From Acanthosoma haemorrhoidale (Eukaryota; Arthropoda; Insecta; Hemiptera; Acanthosomatidae), in NCBI GenBank assembly GCA_930367205.1, contig OV884014.1, positions 76,487,104-76,551,103 on the forward strand: 64,000 bases of DNA, in the 5' to 3' direction. This document shows positions 1-13,061 of this stretch, one piece after another. Made by a program: the position numbers and the translations under genes. Numbering within the stretch: position 1 is the first letter of the stretch; the number at the start of each line of letters is the position of its first letter. The notes under the pieces were generated by a model, which saw only the letters and a list, made by a program, of their open reading frames with translations, did not search any database and was not told where the DNA came from.

Positions 1-3000
1 AGACAATCTATACATTACAGGTCAATCTTATTTTTGACAGCATAAGATACTGTTGAGGTAGAGATGTCACTGTTGCCGAAAGGTTTTCTTTATCACCAGT
101 CTTAGGAACCTCATTGTCAACGATGAGATGTGCAGGTACCACATTACTGAGATTGGATTTACTAGGTGCAGCTTTGTAAAGAAATGATGAACAGCTCAAA
201 TTCTGAAAATCAATTATATAACGTAGTATAAAATTCTGCTACAACACTTTGAGCTCTTCAGAGTTATCTTGAGGTAAGTACTATTCCTTAACCCCAAAAA
301 GTGAGAAACAATCTTACCCTTTGTACACATCTTTGAAATGAATATATTTTAATTGCACGTGAATAACATGATACACACGGATATAAGCCAAAGGACATTA
401 TACTCTACTAAGACACATTCACCCTTCCAAGGGTAGATCCAGGTTTTGAAATCTTTTCCTGAAAACATAACCTGCTCATCAACCCTTCCCCATCTGAATC
501 GATAGATAAAACCAAATAAGGTAAAATATATTTATAATTATTAGTTGTAGTATGTAACACCACTAGTGTCAAATATAATAACTAACTGATCCAAAGTTCT
601 GAAAAATATCCAATTTTTTTATTCCAGAAAACATTTAATTTGTACCCATTATTTATTTGTCATTGCAAATACGAATTTAATTGTATTTTTTAAATATAAA
701 TATATATTTAAATGGGTTAGATGGGTAGGGTTGACGTTTCAATTGCATTTTCTTAGCGAACGAACTTTAGGTGGTGCATTAATGATTGGCTGAAATTCTA
801 AAGCACTTTCTACAGATATGTGAAACCCTTCCATTCTGTGTTTTGCTTTTGATATGCTCTGTGATGAGAGCCATTTACCACACATCAATCTGGTAGGCTT
901 GGTGTAAACATATCAAATGGAATAGGATTTAGCTTGTTTCCATCCTCAACAATTCTTTGCTTAAATCCTCTTTATAGGTATAGGTTGGATAGGGTGGTAA
1001 ACAGTTGATAGCTCAAGCTGATGAGTATCATAATATGAAGAAGCACTGAATCCCAAACCTGAAAGTAGATTCAGTAAATTTCTAGGTCCAAACTTTCTGT
1101 GAATAATTAGAGCAAGACTATGCAGAATAGTGGATATAAAAGATCGAGGTTGAATTGAAGTGATTAAAATATTTGCAATAGATACAAGCGAACTCTTCAG
1201 TTTATCCTGTTCCCTTCTTTTTGCAAGTTAAAGAAAATCCAAAAATACAATGAGGGTCTCTGGAACAATCTCAGCAGTATTGTCAAAACAATTGTCAGTT
1301 GGTTGGTAAATGTTAGTTTCGTATGACTGGGATTGGACATCATCTCTTATTATAGTAGCAGTGATTCGTAGAATTGTCAACCACTCTTTTCATTCATTCT
1401 GACATCTTGATAAATATCATAACGATAGCGAAAGAACATAACTGTTTTTTGTATTTTTAAGTTGTAAACATCACATGTTCACCATATTATTCGCTAACCT
1501 CGCCCATATAGTATCCTGTGATAATTTTTCCTGAGCTGAAATTAGCCAGGAGGGTGAACCATCGAAGGTGAAGAAAGCGGAGTGGGGTACCGGTGTGTAA
1601 ACGAAATACCTGCATATAGTAGTAAGTGGGGTGGTTATTTGCTCTCATTTTTCACTTTACTAGTATTAAAACATTTTGCTTTAGTCAATTTGATTTTTTT
1701 CCCCATTAATAAACCACTTTAACAAAAATTGGTACAATTCCTCTTTTTTAACACTCGCTATCTCCTAAACCATTGACGCGACGGGGAAAATGAATAAAAA
1801 CATTGTTAAAGAAAATTTTGCGTACTTTAATTATGTATGTTAAGTACTTTTTTCTAAAATCACTAGTTTGTGGCATATTTGAGAAAAAAATTACCTTTAT
1901 TACTCTCCCCCCCCCTTACTCTCACACCCACCCTAGGGTACTGTTATTATGATGTGAAGGAGACTTCCCCCTACAACTCTATCAAATTCCAAAACATCAT
2001 CTTTTTTTTCGTCTTATTTTGGCCTTCCTTGCCTGGATTACGGCATTTGAACTCCAATATGTCATCAGCGTATTTCCAGCCATTCTAAAAGATAATTTTA
2101 AAATTTCATACTGATTAAGTCATTTCTAAGATCACCAACATCGTACTTGTTTGAAAGTAGAACATTTACCTTTAGTCTCGGTAACTGAATATAGATGTTT
2201 TTTTATAATTTGGTTATTCCTCCTTCTTAAAAAAAAAGTATTTTCACTCTCGTTCGTTATGTCACACTCTAATTAAAGGCGAGTATCTCCTGTAGTTTAT
2301 TAGCTCTAACAAAAATCATATTAAAACTTATTCACAACAACCTTCTCTATTTTTTAAATTATTTTTTGTAGATGGCAGTAACTCATAAATAAATTAAAAA
2401 ATATTAACAAAAAAAATCAAGTTTTGAGAGCCAATAAACGAAATCCCTAGAACATTAGTTTTTCTGATTTTAAAAGTTTTTTTTATATTTTAGCTGTTTA
2501 CGTAAGTAATATAGTGTTTTTGTTTGATAACATTCAATAATTTTTCCGGAGGCATTTGTTATAAAGTTGAGTTATATGCGCAAGTAATCGAGGCACCCGG
2601 ATCCTGACTAGATACTCCTTAAAATTCAGCTCTCATGCTGCTCAAGGACACTACAACCTAAGTGCTTATTTTTATCTCAATAAACAAATAAAGGGGTTTA
2701 TAACTCCAAATATATATATTATATAAAAGAGTTATAAACAAATATATATATATGGTATTAAAATAAGTAATCGAGATAAAAATAATATGTGAATTTTTAT
2801 ATATATATATATATATATACTTACAAATAATAATTATTGTATTATTTCTAATTACACAAGGCTAAACCTAATAGTTTTCTTAACTTGAACCAATTGAGTA
2901 AACTATAGCTCGCTGTCTGTAACAGTTATTCTGATTGAACATTGTTTTCTGAACGACGAACTTTAACCTGGCCTCGTTGTGTATAGTCGCTAAATTGAAG

Positions 3001-3009
3001 AAGGTAATC
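1..3009. other. Upstream non-coding region with one coding relic
   Basis: No host gene is recognised here. A 63-codon open stretch on the minus strand at 8-199 is preceded by a plausible splice acceptor, so it could be an exon of a gene running off the window, but I cannot name it. The relic at about 790-1310 is listed separately. The rest is AT-rich, with a (TA)n run near 2798-2819 and other TA-rich runs between 2700 and 2760. The 5' leader and promoter of DDX47 must lie in the last few hundred bases, but no core promoter motif stands out. Confidence 0.5.
790..1310 (-). pseudogene. Degenerate coding relic of an unnamed multicopy insect protein
   Basis: Read on the minus strand, this stretch gives a nearly continuous protein-like segment interrupted by stops and frame changes. 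Recognisable phrases are PETLIVFLDFL, IQPRSFISTILHSL, IIHRKFGPRNLLNLLSGLGF and, further on, short hydrophilic stretches. From memory, similar phrases (RSFISP, HRKFGS, LGFSASY) recur in large families of uncharacterised, probably transposon-linked proteins of insects and marine invertebrates; I cannot confirm this or name a domain. The in-frame stops argue for a dead copy. It could be joined to the open stretch at 8-199, but no splice evidence ties them together. Confidence 0.35.
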
Positions 3010-6000
3010 ATGTCTCGAGGTTCAAGCGATGAAGACCACTTAAGTGGTTCTGATGAAGGATCTATCACTAATGTGGTTTGTAATTTTTTATAATTTATAT
3101 ATGGTGTTTGTTTTCAATGAAGCCTTGTCGCAATCCTTTCTGTGGGAATATCTTTTTGATAAAGGGGATCTTACCGTGTTTAAGGGAGTTAGTTTAATGT
3201 TTACCTTGTTGCTCCCATACTAGCCAGAGGACTTTTGTATTAGATGTCAATATCATTGTTAACCTGACTCCTTGAAAAATTTCCCATGGAAATGGAGTTG
3301 ACAGTTTCTATTACTTGAACTCTTTTTAGGTGATTATGCAGAGTATAATTATAGTGATGTAAGATAGACCGATTACTACTTACTATTACCTAAACTGTTT
3401 CAATCTTTCTATTATTATGATTAATCAAATATTTTCTATTATATATTGTAATATCCTAATAATCATCTACCTATCCTAGCTGTTATAGCCTAATAATATT
3501 AATCCTTTCAATGGTATACAGGTGGAAGGTGAGGATTCTGATGTGGAAGGTGAGGATTCTGATAGGGAAGGTGAGAACGCAGTTGAAGAAGAGAGCGAAG
3601 GTGAAGAAGACCAAGATGAAAGTGGAGGGGAACAAGATGAAGGAAGTGAAGCTCAGCAAAATAAAGAAAGTGAAGGAATAGACAATGAAAATGAGGAAGA
3701 TGGAGATTTAAAAGATCTTAAGACATTTAAAGATCTGGTAAGATTATGATTACAATTGCTGCATATTTAATTTATTGATATAAATATTGGTCAAAAATAA
3801 ACATGGATATTATTTATATTCATAGCTCCAAAAACTTAATTTTATGGAACAACTTTGAAATTACCCTCTTAGATATACAGGTAATTACAAAGTTTAATTT
3901 TAAAGCTGCGTTTGAGCAGTGGCTTTAAAAGTCGGAGAAAAGAAGATCATTTAGTAGATCCCTCTTTTTCATTTTCATGGTTGTTGACTTAAATGTGTAA
4001 CTGCTATTTGTGATGTCTGAGTATAGTTATCCGAATGGTAATCTTGAGAGAAAAATAATGTTCTACAGTGGTGTCTTTTATCCACCCGACCGAATATTTT
4101 CTCTGCGGTTGTCAGAAGAGACTGAAATCCTAGTAAAATTAGTATTGGGTGTTACCTCTCAACTTGAAATACAGTTTTCTTAACCATATTCACTACTTCT
4201 TTATTCAAGTAGCTACTCATTTATCCTGGTGAGGCTGTGTGAACCTCGACTAGACGGATTTTCCAAAGAAATGATCCTTAAGGGAGAGTTAAGGTTAAAA
4301 CCGCAGTTAAAAGTTAGCATGCTAACCACTAGACTATGAGATTGGTCAATTTAACTACTAGCAATATTATTTAATAAAGCTAATCATTCCTAACTCAGAT
4401 ATATATATAATAAAGTTAAAATATATTATATTGATACTTGATAACCACCATTTATAATTAATGATGCTCTGGCAATGTATGATTAATCTTCTGTTACATA
4501 CGAATACTACTATCCTTCCATCCTTCAGATCTCGAAGGTGCTTCCCTTGAAATCCAGGAAGACCTGGGTAAATTAGTTCTTGTGCACCTTAAACCCGAAA
4601 AGTCCAATTTTTTTTTGTTTGTTTTAGTGTTTATTCAATAAAAAATTTTAAGTTGTAATATATATTTGCAATATTTATTGATTTATCAAATTATTTATTC
4701 ATATATAATTATCTTTAATCCCAAGTTTATCGGCTACCTGTAAAGACTATGGCTGTAAATTATTTTAAAAAAAAATTATTACTAGGGGAATTTGTAGCAG
4801 TTTTTTTTTCATTTAATTTACATTTATATGTGCTTAGGGTGTTGTAGATGTACTCTGTGAAGCTTGTGAAAAGCTGAAATGGTCAGCGCCTACAAAAATC
4901 CAAAAAGAAGCTATTCCATTAGCTCTTCAAGGTAAATAAAATCTTTCAGTTGAATGCTTTTATGTTTATTTTAAGATTTGATTTGTTTAATATCACTTAA
5001 ATTCTTATTTAAAATAGGGCGTGATGTTATTGGGCTAGCTGAAACCGGATCGGGCAAAACTGCTGCATTTGCTTTACCGATCCTACAAGAGCTGCTTCTC
5101 CAACCGCAGAGGTACTTCGCTCTCATATTGACCCCTACCAGGGAGTTAGCTTTTCAGATTTCTGAACAATTCGAAGCTCTTGGTATGTCTGTATTAATTA
5201 TATTCCCCTAGGTACTATTTCTTATTATTATGATGAATATGCTTTCTTGTTGTCTTTTAAAGAAAGGAAAGATTTCTAAAGAAAAAATTTAATAATACCA
5301 AAAGCTAATGTAATTTATTATAGATGCAAAGTTCAATTAATAATCTTAAGAAGAAGACGTTTATGGTAATTGAATGGTATAAACAAATAATAAAACAGTG
5401 ACAAATATTCTTCTTTATTTTTTTTATTCTTCTATATCGTTTCCAAATGTTTCGATTCAACCTCAGAGAGTATCAGTAATTAAAATCAGTCATCATGCTT
5501 CCAAAATTTATTATACATAAAAACATAATGTATGTTACATTGCACATTTCTTGTGTATCACAGTCAACAAAATCCTTACTATTGTTTCATATTTAATTAA
5601 TCAAATTTTAATTATCAGCCTTATCTACTTCTATGGACACTATTTATTAGGCTCCGTTAGTAAATGGTTCAACTGATATGGTTAGCTGATATTTTAATTT
5701 GAAAAGTTAATTTTGATGATAATCATTTCACCATAATGCAGTATTATTTCTTTATTGTCATCAGTCTTGAAATTCAGTGTTTTATTATTTCTTCACTTTC
5801 TTCCAAGTTCTTTTACAGCAACTTTCTGGATCTGCTACTTGTTAATTTCTTATAGTATTTTTAGTGTGTTTTTTTTTTTTTTTTAACTAAAAGCAATTTG
5901 TCTAAAAAAATCCAGTTTTCCAGTGACCTGTTCCGTTTATAACTACCTGTGTGGGCTATGGCTAGCAGCTGATATTAAAGAGGTACTATTCTAAGAAACA

Positions 6001-8901
6001 TAGAACAGGATTAGAAGCTTCTATGTAAGCTTGGAATCTGGCTATGTTTTGATAACACTGTTGTTAGTATTAGTTACCATTTTCCCTTTATTTTATCTTT
6101 ATCAACAGCTCAAAACAGACTACTGACAAAATGTTGATTCCTGTATCAAGGTCACCATCTAGAAAACATACTTTCTGCAATAATACACTTTATAAGAGGG
6201 TATTGTTAAAAAAAATAAGTGAAAATGTGACAAATAAATCTTATTTTAGGTGCTGGGATTGGAGTAAAAAGTGCAGTCATTGTTGGAGGGATGGACATGA
6301 TGTCGCAGGCCATGATGCTATCTAAGAAACCGCACATTCTCATAGCCACCCCTGGCAGACTTGTTGATCACCTGGAAAATACTAAAGGATTCAGTTTGAG
6401 ATCTTTAAAATATCTAGTAAGTGGTTAACAAATTTTTTTGTAGATACTGTCAATTTTTTTGTCTTGATCAATCTTCATCAATTTGCAAAATACATAAAAC
6501 AATTGATTTTTTAACTTATTTGTTCTAATCCTCTTAAATTTATGAATGGTTTTAGTTATCAATGGTCAACTAAAGATTTTTGCTAAGAATATTATGCATT
6601 CTTTTACCGTATCTATATTGAATGTATGCTGATATTGTTAGGAAAAGTTGTTTATGAAATATTTGGTTATTTTAGGTGATGGATGAAGCTGATCGTATTT
6701 TGAACATGGATTTTGAAATTGAAGTTGATAAAATTCTCCGGGTCATCCCTAGAGAAAGGAGAACTTTCCTATTTTCTGCTACAATGACGAAAAAAGTGCA
6801 AAAGCTACAACGAGCGTGTCTTCAAAACCCAGTGAAAGTTGAAGTATCTACAAAGTATAAAACTGTTGAAAAGCTTCAACAGTATTACATTTTTATCCCG
6901 ATGAGATACAAAGTATGTTATATAGTTTAGTATAAATATTAGTGTTTTAATGACCTAAGCATTTGCCCTTTATTACTTATTTACATATTTTTGTTCAGGT
7001 ATATTATATACCTGTAAATATATATATACATATATATGTATATATATTGTAAATTTTTCATAAAGTGGTTGTCAGGTGGCACCACACATGTGTGACATTA
7101 CCTGGGTAAACCTAGGTGCATCAAATTCCCAGCTTTATACATAAGAAATTAATTGATTGTTTTTAATATGAATTGTTTACAACATAAGTAACATTTTTGG
7201 TGTCTCTTTTGATAATCTGAACAAAAAAATAAATAAAAAAGCTATTTACAATTGGTTATGTCTTTTTGAAGGAACGTGCATTGTATTTCTTCTTTTTTAT
7301 CATGATTTCCTTTAGCAAGTTTGTTTTTTACGATTTATTTATTTCATTATTCATCTCAATGACCCCAAAAACTAGGGATTTGACACTAACATTGGTCGAT
7401 TTTGGTTATTCTTACATCGCCCGCTTGCCACCCCCCAACCCTAGAGGTGTCATACCCTCAGTCATATGTGTACTAAGTTTAGTATAATTCCTCCAGGCAT
7501 TTTTGAGTAAACACATACATCCATTTTTTACATACATAGATTATTATTGCATTTATTTTTCATTCGGTTGTGAAATAATTTATTTTTTGTCTTGTTTAGG
7601 ATGTCTATTTGGTGTACATGTTAAATGAATTGGCTGGTAATTCATTTATGATATTTTGTGCCACATGCAGTGGAACAATGAAGACATCTCTAATGCTTCG
7701 AAATTTAGGACTGTCCGCTATTCCTTTAAATGGGCAAATGTCTCAAAACAAGCGTTTAGCAGCTCTGACAAAATTCAGGGCCAAATCTAGATCTGTTTTG
7801 GTTTCTACCGATGTCGCTAGCAGGTACGGTCATTTATCTTTTATGTTATTGGTCATATATTGTATTAATTTGTCAAATACATAAACATTATACCACAGTT
7901 TATAAAATCCTATTATTATACTCTAGCCAAGAAAATCCTATCAAATTAACAATGTCAACATTTTGATTAACTATAGACAAAGATCATTTCTACAAAATAT
8001 CAATTATTTACTATTAAAAATGAAATAATTTCCTATCGTACTAAGTAGGTTATTAAATTTAAGAACTCCACATCCTGATTGATAATCTGTAGTATATGTT
8101 GAGACTTAGGTGAAGTAAAATTACAATATGTCATTAAAATTGTTTTGGCAGCCATACTGATAGACTTAATTATGTGATGCTTGATTTTGTTTAAAGTATT
8201 TTTTATTACAATTATGTTTTGTTGAAAAGTCATTATGTTTGATAATATATTTTTCTCATAAATAGAGGACTTGACATTCCACATGTGGACATCGTGATTA
8301 ACTTGGATATCCCTACACATAGTAAAGACTACATACATCGTGTCGGAAGAACGGCACGAGCTGGAAGATCCGGTATAGCCATCACATTTGTCACTCAGGT
8401 ATTTTATACTTATCAAACATACAATATCTGAACATTGCTTATAAATTAAAGTGAAATACCACTCATTATTTTAGTGCTTTTTAATTTTAGTAGTAATTTA
8501 AACTTATTTTTAGTACGATGTAGAGCTTTATCAGAGGATAGAACACCTGATCGGTAAAAAGTTACCTAAGTATGAAACAAAAGACGAGGAAGTGATGGTA
8601 TTAGAAGAGAGGGTTGGAGAAGCAAAAAGAACAGCTGTCAAGGTTTGTATTCACTACATTAAAATAGGAGTTTGGTGAAATAAAAATTAATAATGTTATT
8701 GTTCTAATTAATTTTAAATATTTGTTTTAGCAATTGAAAGATATGGAAGACATTAAAGGAAGGAAAAGGAAACGCACTGAAGTCGATAATGGTTTCGATA
8801 ACGATACTGAGACTTCTCTTGGTGTCCGCAAACGAATGTTTAATAACAAAAATAAAAACAAGTTCAAGAATAAGAAAAAAAATGGAAACAGAAGAAAATA
8901 A
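3010..8901 (+). CDS. DDX47: DEAD-box RNA helicase DDX47 (Rrp3)
   Basis: ATP-dependent RNA helicase of the Rrp3/DDX47 group, which acts in the nucleolus in 18S rRNA processing. Ten exons: 3010-3075, 3522-3737, 4838-4931, 5018-5182, 6250-6416, 6676-6912, 7600-7823, 8266-8398, 8514-8642, 8731-8901, giving 533 residues. Visible motifs are Walker A AETGSGKT (about 133-140), PTRELA, GG, TPGR, DEAD (239-242), SAT (270-272), TDVASRGLDIP and [11 protein letters not shown] (414-424). The core matches remembered human DDX47 almost without gaps ([30 protein letters not shown]). The N-terminus has an acidic extension of about 90 residues containing a direct VEGEDSD repeat, longer than in the human protein; the C-terminus is a lysine-rich basic tail. 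The start is the first ATG that reads through to the acidic exon. All junctions are GT-AG and keep phase; exon 1 could also end six bases earlier. Confidence 0.95.
4255..4350 (-). repeat. tRNA-derived SINE in DDX47 intron 2
   Basis: On the minus strand this shows an A-box-like TAGTGGTTAGCATGCT, then a B-box-like GGTTTTAACCTT about 20 bases further on, followed by ACTCTCCCTTAAGGAT and a CTTTGG tail. The post-B-box segment recurs in the copy at 29501-29640, and the CTTTGG tail in the other SINE copies of this window. Ends are approximate. Confidence 0.5.
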
Positions 8902-8955
8902 TGTTATAATTTACTGTATACTACTTAATGTTTGTATTATAATTTATATTTTGTA

Positions 8956-8961
8956 AATAAA
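8956..8961 (+). terminator. Poly(A) signal of DDX47
   Basis: AATAAA lies 55 bases after the DDX47 stop codon in an AT-rich tail, the expected place for a 3'-end cleavage signal. Confidence 0.6.
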
Positions 8962-10329
8962 AAAATTGTTCAGTATTATTTCTTCTTTATATCATTTATT
9001 AAATCTACATATTATAATGATATCTTGCTAAAATTTTACTTGCTTATCAATGAGGAGAAAAAGGAAATCTATAAAAAGTTTATAAATAAATGACAGTTTA
9101 TTTAACAAAACTTGGTTAATATGATCTCAGGGTATTGGTTCTAGGCCATAATTTTGTCTATTTCGTATTAATAAAATTAACTGTAGAAATTTATATATAA
9201 TTTAAATAATAGTTACATAATCATTGTTACAAACATTAATATTTAGATAAGTGGAAAGTCATAAATGTCAGGTTGTGGATGGATGGCTTCTCACTAATGC
9301 GTGGCAGGTTTAGACTAATGGTTTAGAACTAATTCGAAGGTTTGGGTCTAGAACAAGTTGAACTACCAACTGTTCCAATTCCTACAATTATTTTCTGTTT
9401 ACTAGGTAAATTATCTCTTACTACCTTTCTTTCTAAATGATAAAATATATTCAATTTAATTTATCCAACACACAAATAGCATTGCAATGTATTGTTGTGA
9501 TATTTGATGTCAAATTAATTCAATACATTTGAATTGAAAAAGAGTGGCAAATGGTCAGTTCAACTGGTAAGAGAGGGTTTTGCAATAGTTGTTAGCCTGC
9601 GATGGAAGAAGAATGTTAAGGTTATTCATTTTAGTAAAAGAAGAGAGCATGGTTCTGCATAAGAGAAGAATGAACATTTTCGTAATTGATAGTGATTTGT
9701 AGTGTGGAAGAATATTTATATCAAGAGAAGAAGGATTGAGGTGATAATTGCGGATAAGGCTGACCTCATGGCAGATCAAGTAAAAGAAGAGAATTATAAA
9801 AATCTGGCCAGTTGTGTGCCGTATTGGTAAGGTAAAATAAAGGATTAGTAATAATAACATTGTAATTTGTCAAAGACTGAGTTTTAAAAGAATAAATGAA
9901 CATTATTGTAATAATTAAATTTTCCTTTTGCCAGAGTATTTCCTCTTTATATCATTAACAAGAACCATTGAAATCTCAGATAAACAGATAAAAATTTAAT
10001 CAGATTGAATTTAAAAATTAATAAAATAAATAAAAAACAATAATATTCAAAATTAATTCCGTCAACCTTTTACTTGAACTTCAATTATCAGCCAGAAACA
10101 TTTATAAAGCATAACTAGCAAAGTGAAATTCATTACTTGCAAGTCAGTAAGAGCATCTGGACATAAATCAAAAAGTACCCTTTAAAAATCCAGCCTGTAG
10201 CTCTATTTTTCTATAATAAAAAATATAATTGAAAACCTAGATTGAAAGTTTAAGCTCCTATATTTGTCTTTGGTGATTGTAAGGACAATGTCTAAATGCC
10301 TTAGTATGAATTGTTCATCTTAAGTTTTG
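8962..10329. other. Intergenic, no gene seen
   Basis: AT-rich DNA without a recognisable coding region. At 9265-9365 there are tRNA-like box motifs that might belong to an old SINE, and 9580-9800 is purine-rich without clear structure. An open stretch on the minus strand at 9555-9860 has no protein-like composition. Confidence 0.5.
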
Positions 10330-11930
10330 AAAGCTCCACACCAAGACTACTGCCGAGAAGGAATCAGGCATCCACTAGGACAGGTAGCTACCAAGAACCT
10401 CAGCTGCTGGACATAGACCAAAAGTACATGTTTGTCTCCTGAAGCAACTCAAGGCGATTTTTTGCTGGTGGCACGGAAAGTGTGCACCAGGGCACGAAAG
10501 GGTGCCAACTGTTTTGCTGAAGCAGCAGCCGAGGAGAGGGATTGCCCAACTGGTTATGCCAACAAAGAGCAACCACCCACCCAGCCCAGTACCGCCTGAT
10601 AATTCTCCTTCCTCTCATGGGGAAGATTCTGGAAAAGATTACACCGAGTTACCTGAAAGAATTCTGTTCAGAAAATTCCATCATTCCCTATGAAAAGACA
10701 GGCTTTCAGGCTCATCTGAGTACAAAACATCCCCGTGTTAAGGTAAAGACAGAAGGCACCTTCCGTATCAACAGACACTGCTATGATCTCATTAGACTGC
10801 ACACAGGTTTTGACTCTTCTTTCTTCGTGTCCCACGGGATGCTGTGTCGACAGCTTTGTGATTGGGAATGCCCAGAGCAGTTCTACGCCATGTTGGTTTC
10901 CTTCTTGAAGGACAGAACGGTGAGGTGATTGCCTCTCGAACTCATTCCCTCTAATTTGTGGGGTTCCTCAAAGAGCAGTTTTGTCTCCGGTGGTATTTAG
11001 TATGAACATGTCTGACATTGTTGAGACAAACTACAAGAAAGCTGTAATTGCTTTCGCCGACGACTTTGCGGTTTACAGCAGCAACATAAGTCCACAAAGA
11101 GCTCTTTCACAGGCCAAGTCACTTTTTAACGTAATCAATGACAGACTGGGTAAGTTAAACATCATTGAAAACGCTGGGAAAACCGACTGCATAATCTTCT
11201 GCCTCCAAAAGAGGAAAAAAGCCTTGCCAAAATCATATACTATAGGAAGGCAAGAGAACTCAATGCATTATCTGGGTATAAAAATGTATTTACATCTCCA
11301 TTTATCTACTCATTTTAGTAAAAAAAATAGTAGAAACAGTATGACAGAGGTCTTACCGGCTTTCGCACTTGCTAACTTCATCCAGCTTATCGCTTCGCTT
11401 CAAACTGATGATATATAAATGTGTCCTCAGGCCAACTCTGCTCTAATGCCCCATTATATACTCACTTGACTGACAATACAGCTAAATGTCTCCATCTATT
11501 TCAGAATGGGATCATGAGAAACTTAATAGAAAAGTGGTCAGACATACCTCTCTCGATAGATTAAAGATCGTCAACCTGGACCCGTTGGTTGGTGAGTTCA
11601 TCCACCAGAGACGCATCAAGTTTTTTGACTCGTTGCAGCACCTCATAAACCCAGTGTTTAACACTATGGCCCAACCAGCCTTCCTGCATTGATGGTAACA
11701 GACTCTGGGAAAATTAAGTCAAGATTTTGTTGGTTATATGTAAGTTAGTTTTAAGTTTTTGTGGTTAGCCCCATCATCTTTTTACCTTACATCTTTAAAT
11801 TGTAGGCAACCTCAGTACATATAAATAAGCTGTATGATGTATATAGATTCATTGTTTTAAATCTATATTTAAGTTGTGTAATTAATTTTGTAACAAAGTG
11901 ATATGGAGGAAGAAGAGAGGAGAAAAAAAA
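10330..11930 (+). mobile_element. Degenerate Jockey-type non-LTR retrotransposon (LINE)
   Basis: Fragments of a Jockey-like ORF2 reverse transcriptase lie in several frames on the plus strand. At about 10560-10730 is the RT entry block (YRLIILLPLMGKILEK, then TGFQAHLST). At 10960-11030 is PQRAVLSPVVF followed by MSDIV, and at 11060-11090 the catalytic FADDFAVYSS. The segment at 11486-11692 matches the C-terminal end of such proteins (FIHQRRIKFFDSL), the same stretch found in the LINE at 16.4 kb. Frameshifts and stops show a dead copy, and the 5' end is truncated or unrecognisable. A short A-run near 11922-11930 may be the tail. Outer limits are approximate. Confidence 0.8.
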
Positions 11931-12379
11931 AGTTCTTCCAACGGCCACTTAGCACTAACATCAATCCAATATCATAGGGCCATGGAACTAGGGAAGAACT
12001 GAAAATAAAGTCTAGTAATTCTCTCCGTCGGCTAACGTACTTTGTTAAGATGTACCTAATCTTTATTCAGTAACAATATTACACATATTAATTAATACCA
12101 ATAATAAAACACACTTATTAATACCAATAATCATTACACATATTAATTTAAACCAGGTTTTAAATTAAATTAAATGGATTTGATTAAAGATTAGAGAAAA
12201 TTGCTCCAGCCATTCCATAATTATGCTGGAATGCACTCATCCATTTAGATAGATATATATTGATTAATATAAATAGAAACTGCCATTTAAAATCAATGGA
12301 TTATTTCTAAAATATTTTTATGAAATAAAATGATTCTCCTGAAAAATGCCTACAAAATTGTGAGGGTTATTCCATGTAA
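11931..12379. other. Intergenic, no gene seen
   Basis: AT-rich sequence between the LINE remnant and the degenerate repeat patch. A short unit containing AATACCAATAATAA is repeated near 12095-12135; nothing else is supported. Confidence 0.4.
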
Positions 12380-13060
12380 ATAATTGAAATGCAGCACGAT
12401 CTATTGGTTACATCTAGGACTAACTTTTAAAAAATAGGGAATTAAATGCATTGCAGTGTTATCTGTTAAGAGAAAAGAGAACTAGCTTCAGTACAGGCCT
12501 GTGTGTGTGAGAGAGAGGGAAGTATTTCATTAGATAAATAGACATGCAGCGCTGTCTGTTGGGAGATAGAAGGAACTAATCAGCAATATTTGTCATATTA
12601 ATTGCACCGTGCTGCATTCTGTTGAGCGTTAGGAAAACTAACTGGTTTTAGCAGGGCCGCTATTTCACGTCAAATAATTTTCTTTTGTATCAGAGTCCTC
12701 AGAAGCTCTTCCCCCCCCCTCCCTTAACCCCTTTAATTTTTATACAATATGAACAAAGAATTGACAAATTTTTCTCCTCATTCTTTTTTTTTTTTTTTTT
12801 TTTTCAAAACCTCAAAACGTAATACAAGTGACAAAATAAATAACAAAATAATAATTCTCCCAACAGATAGCGCTGCATGTCAATTTATTTAATGAAATAC
12901 TTCCCTCTCTCTCTAAATTATAACGTATTGTTATAAGAAATAACTCCTCGCCTCAATCTGTTTTCTAACGAGCTGTTAGTCAAATTTTGGTTCTTTAAAG
13001 TTCTTAGAATTTCCATTAAAGTACTGTGCTGTCTGTTAAGCAATCCTAATGAGTCCTATA
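12380..13060. repeat. Degenerate ~62-bp repeats with a 58-bp inverted pair
   Basis: A motif close to TGCAGCGCTGTCTGTTGGGA recurs in direct orientation with its CTGTT (or CTATT) anchor at 12401, 12463, 12556 and 12619, and again near 13032. The spacings of the first four are 62, 93 and 63, so the unit is about 62 bp with a GT/GA-rich insert before the third copy. An inverted copy lies at 12856-12914 and matches 12509-12566 over about 58 bases with few mismatches, leaving a loop of about 290 bases that holds a T-tract (about 12786-12804). There is no coding potential. It could be a foldback element or the end of an unknown transposon, and it abuts the point where the Gypsy integrase sequence stops. 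Confidence 0.65.
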
Positions 13061-13061
13061 A

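Noticed and set aside
8033..8416. 127-codon open stretch on the minus strand
   Set aside because: It is antisense to DDX47 exon 8 and the intron before it; the plus strand encodes the conserved helicase motif VI there.
9555..9860. 101-codon minus-strand open stretch
   Set aside because: Composition is Leu/Ile-rich AT-driven translation with no motif and no splice context.
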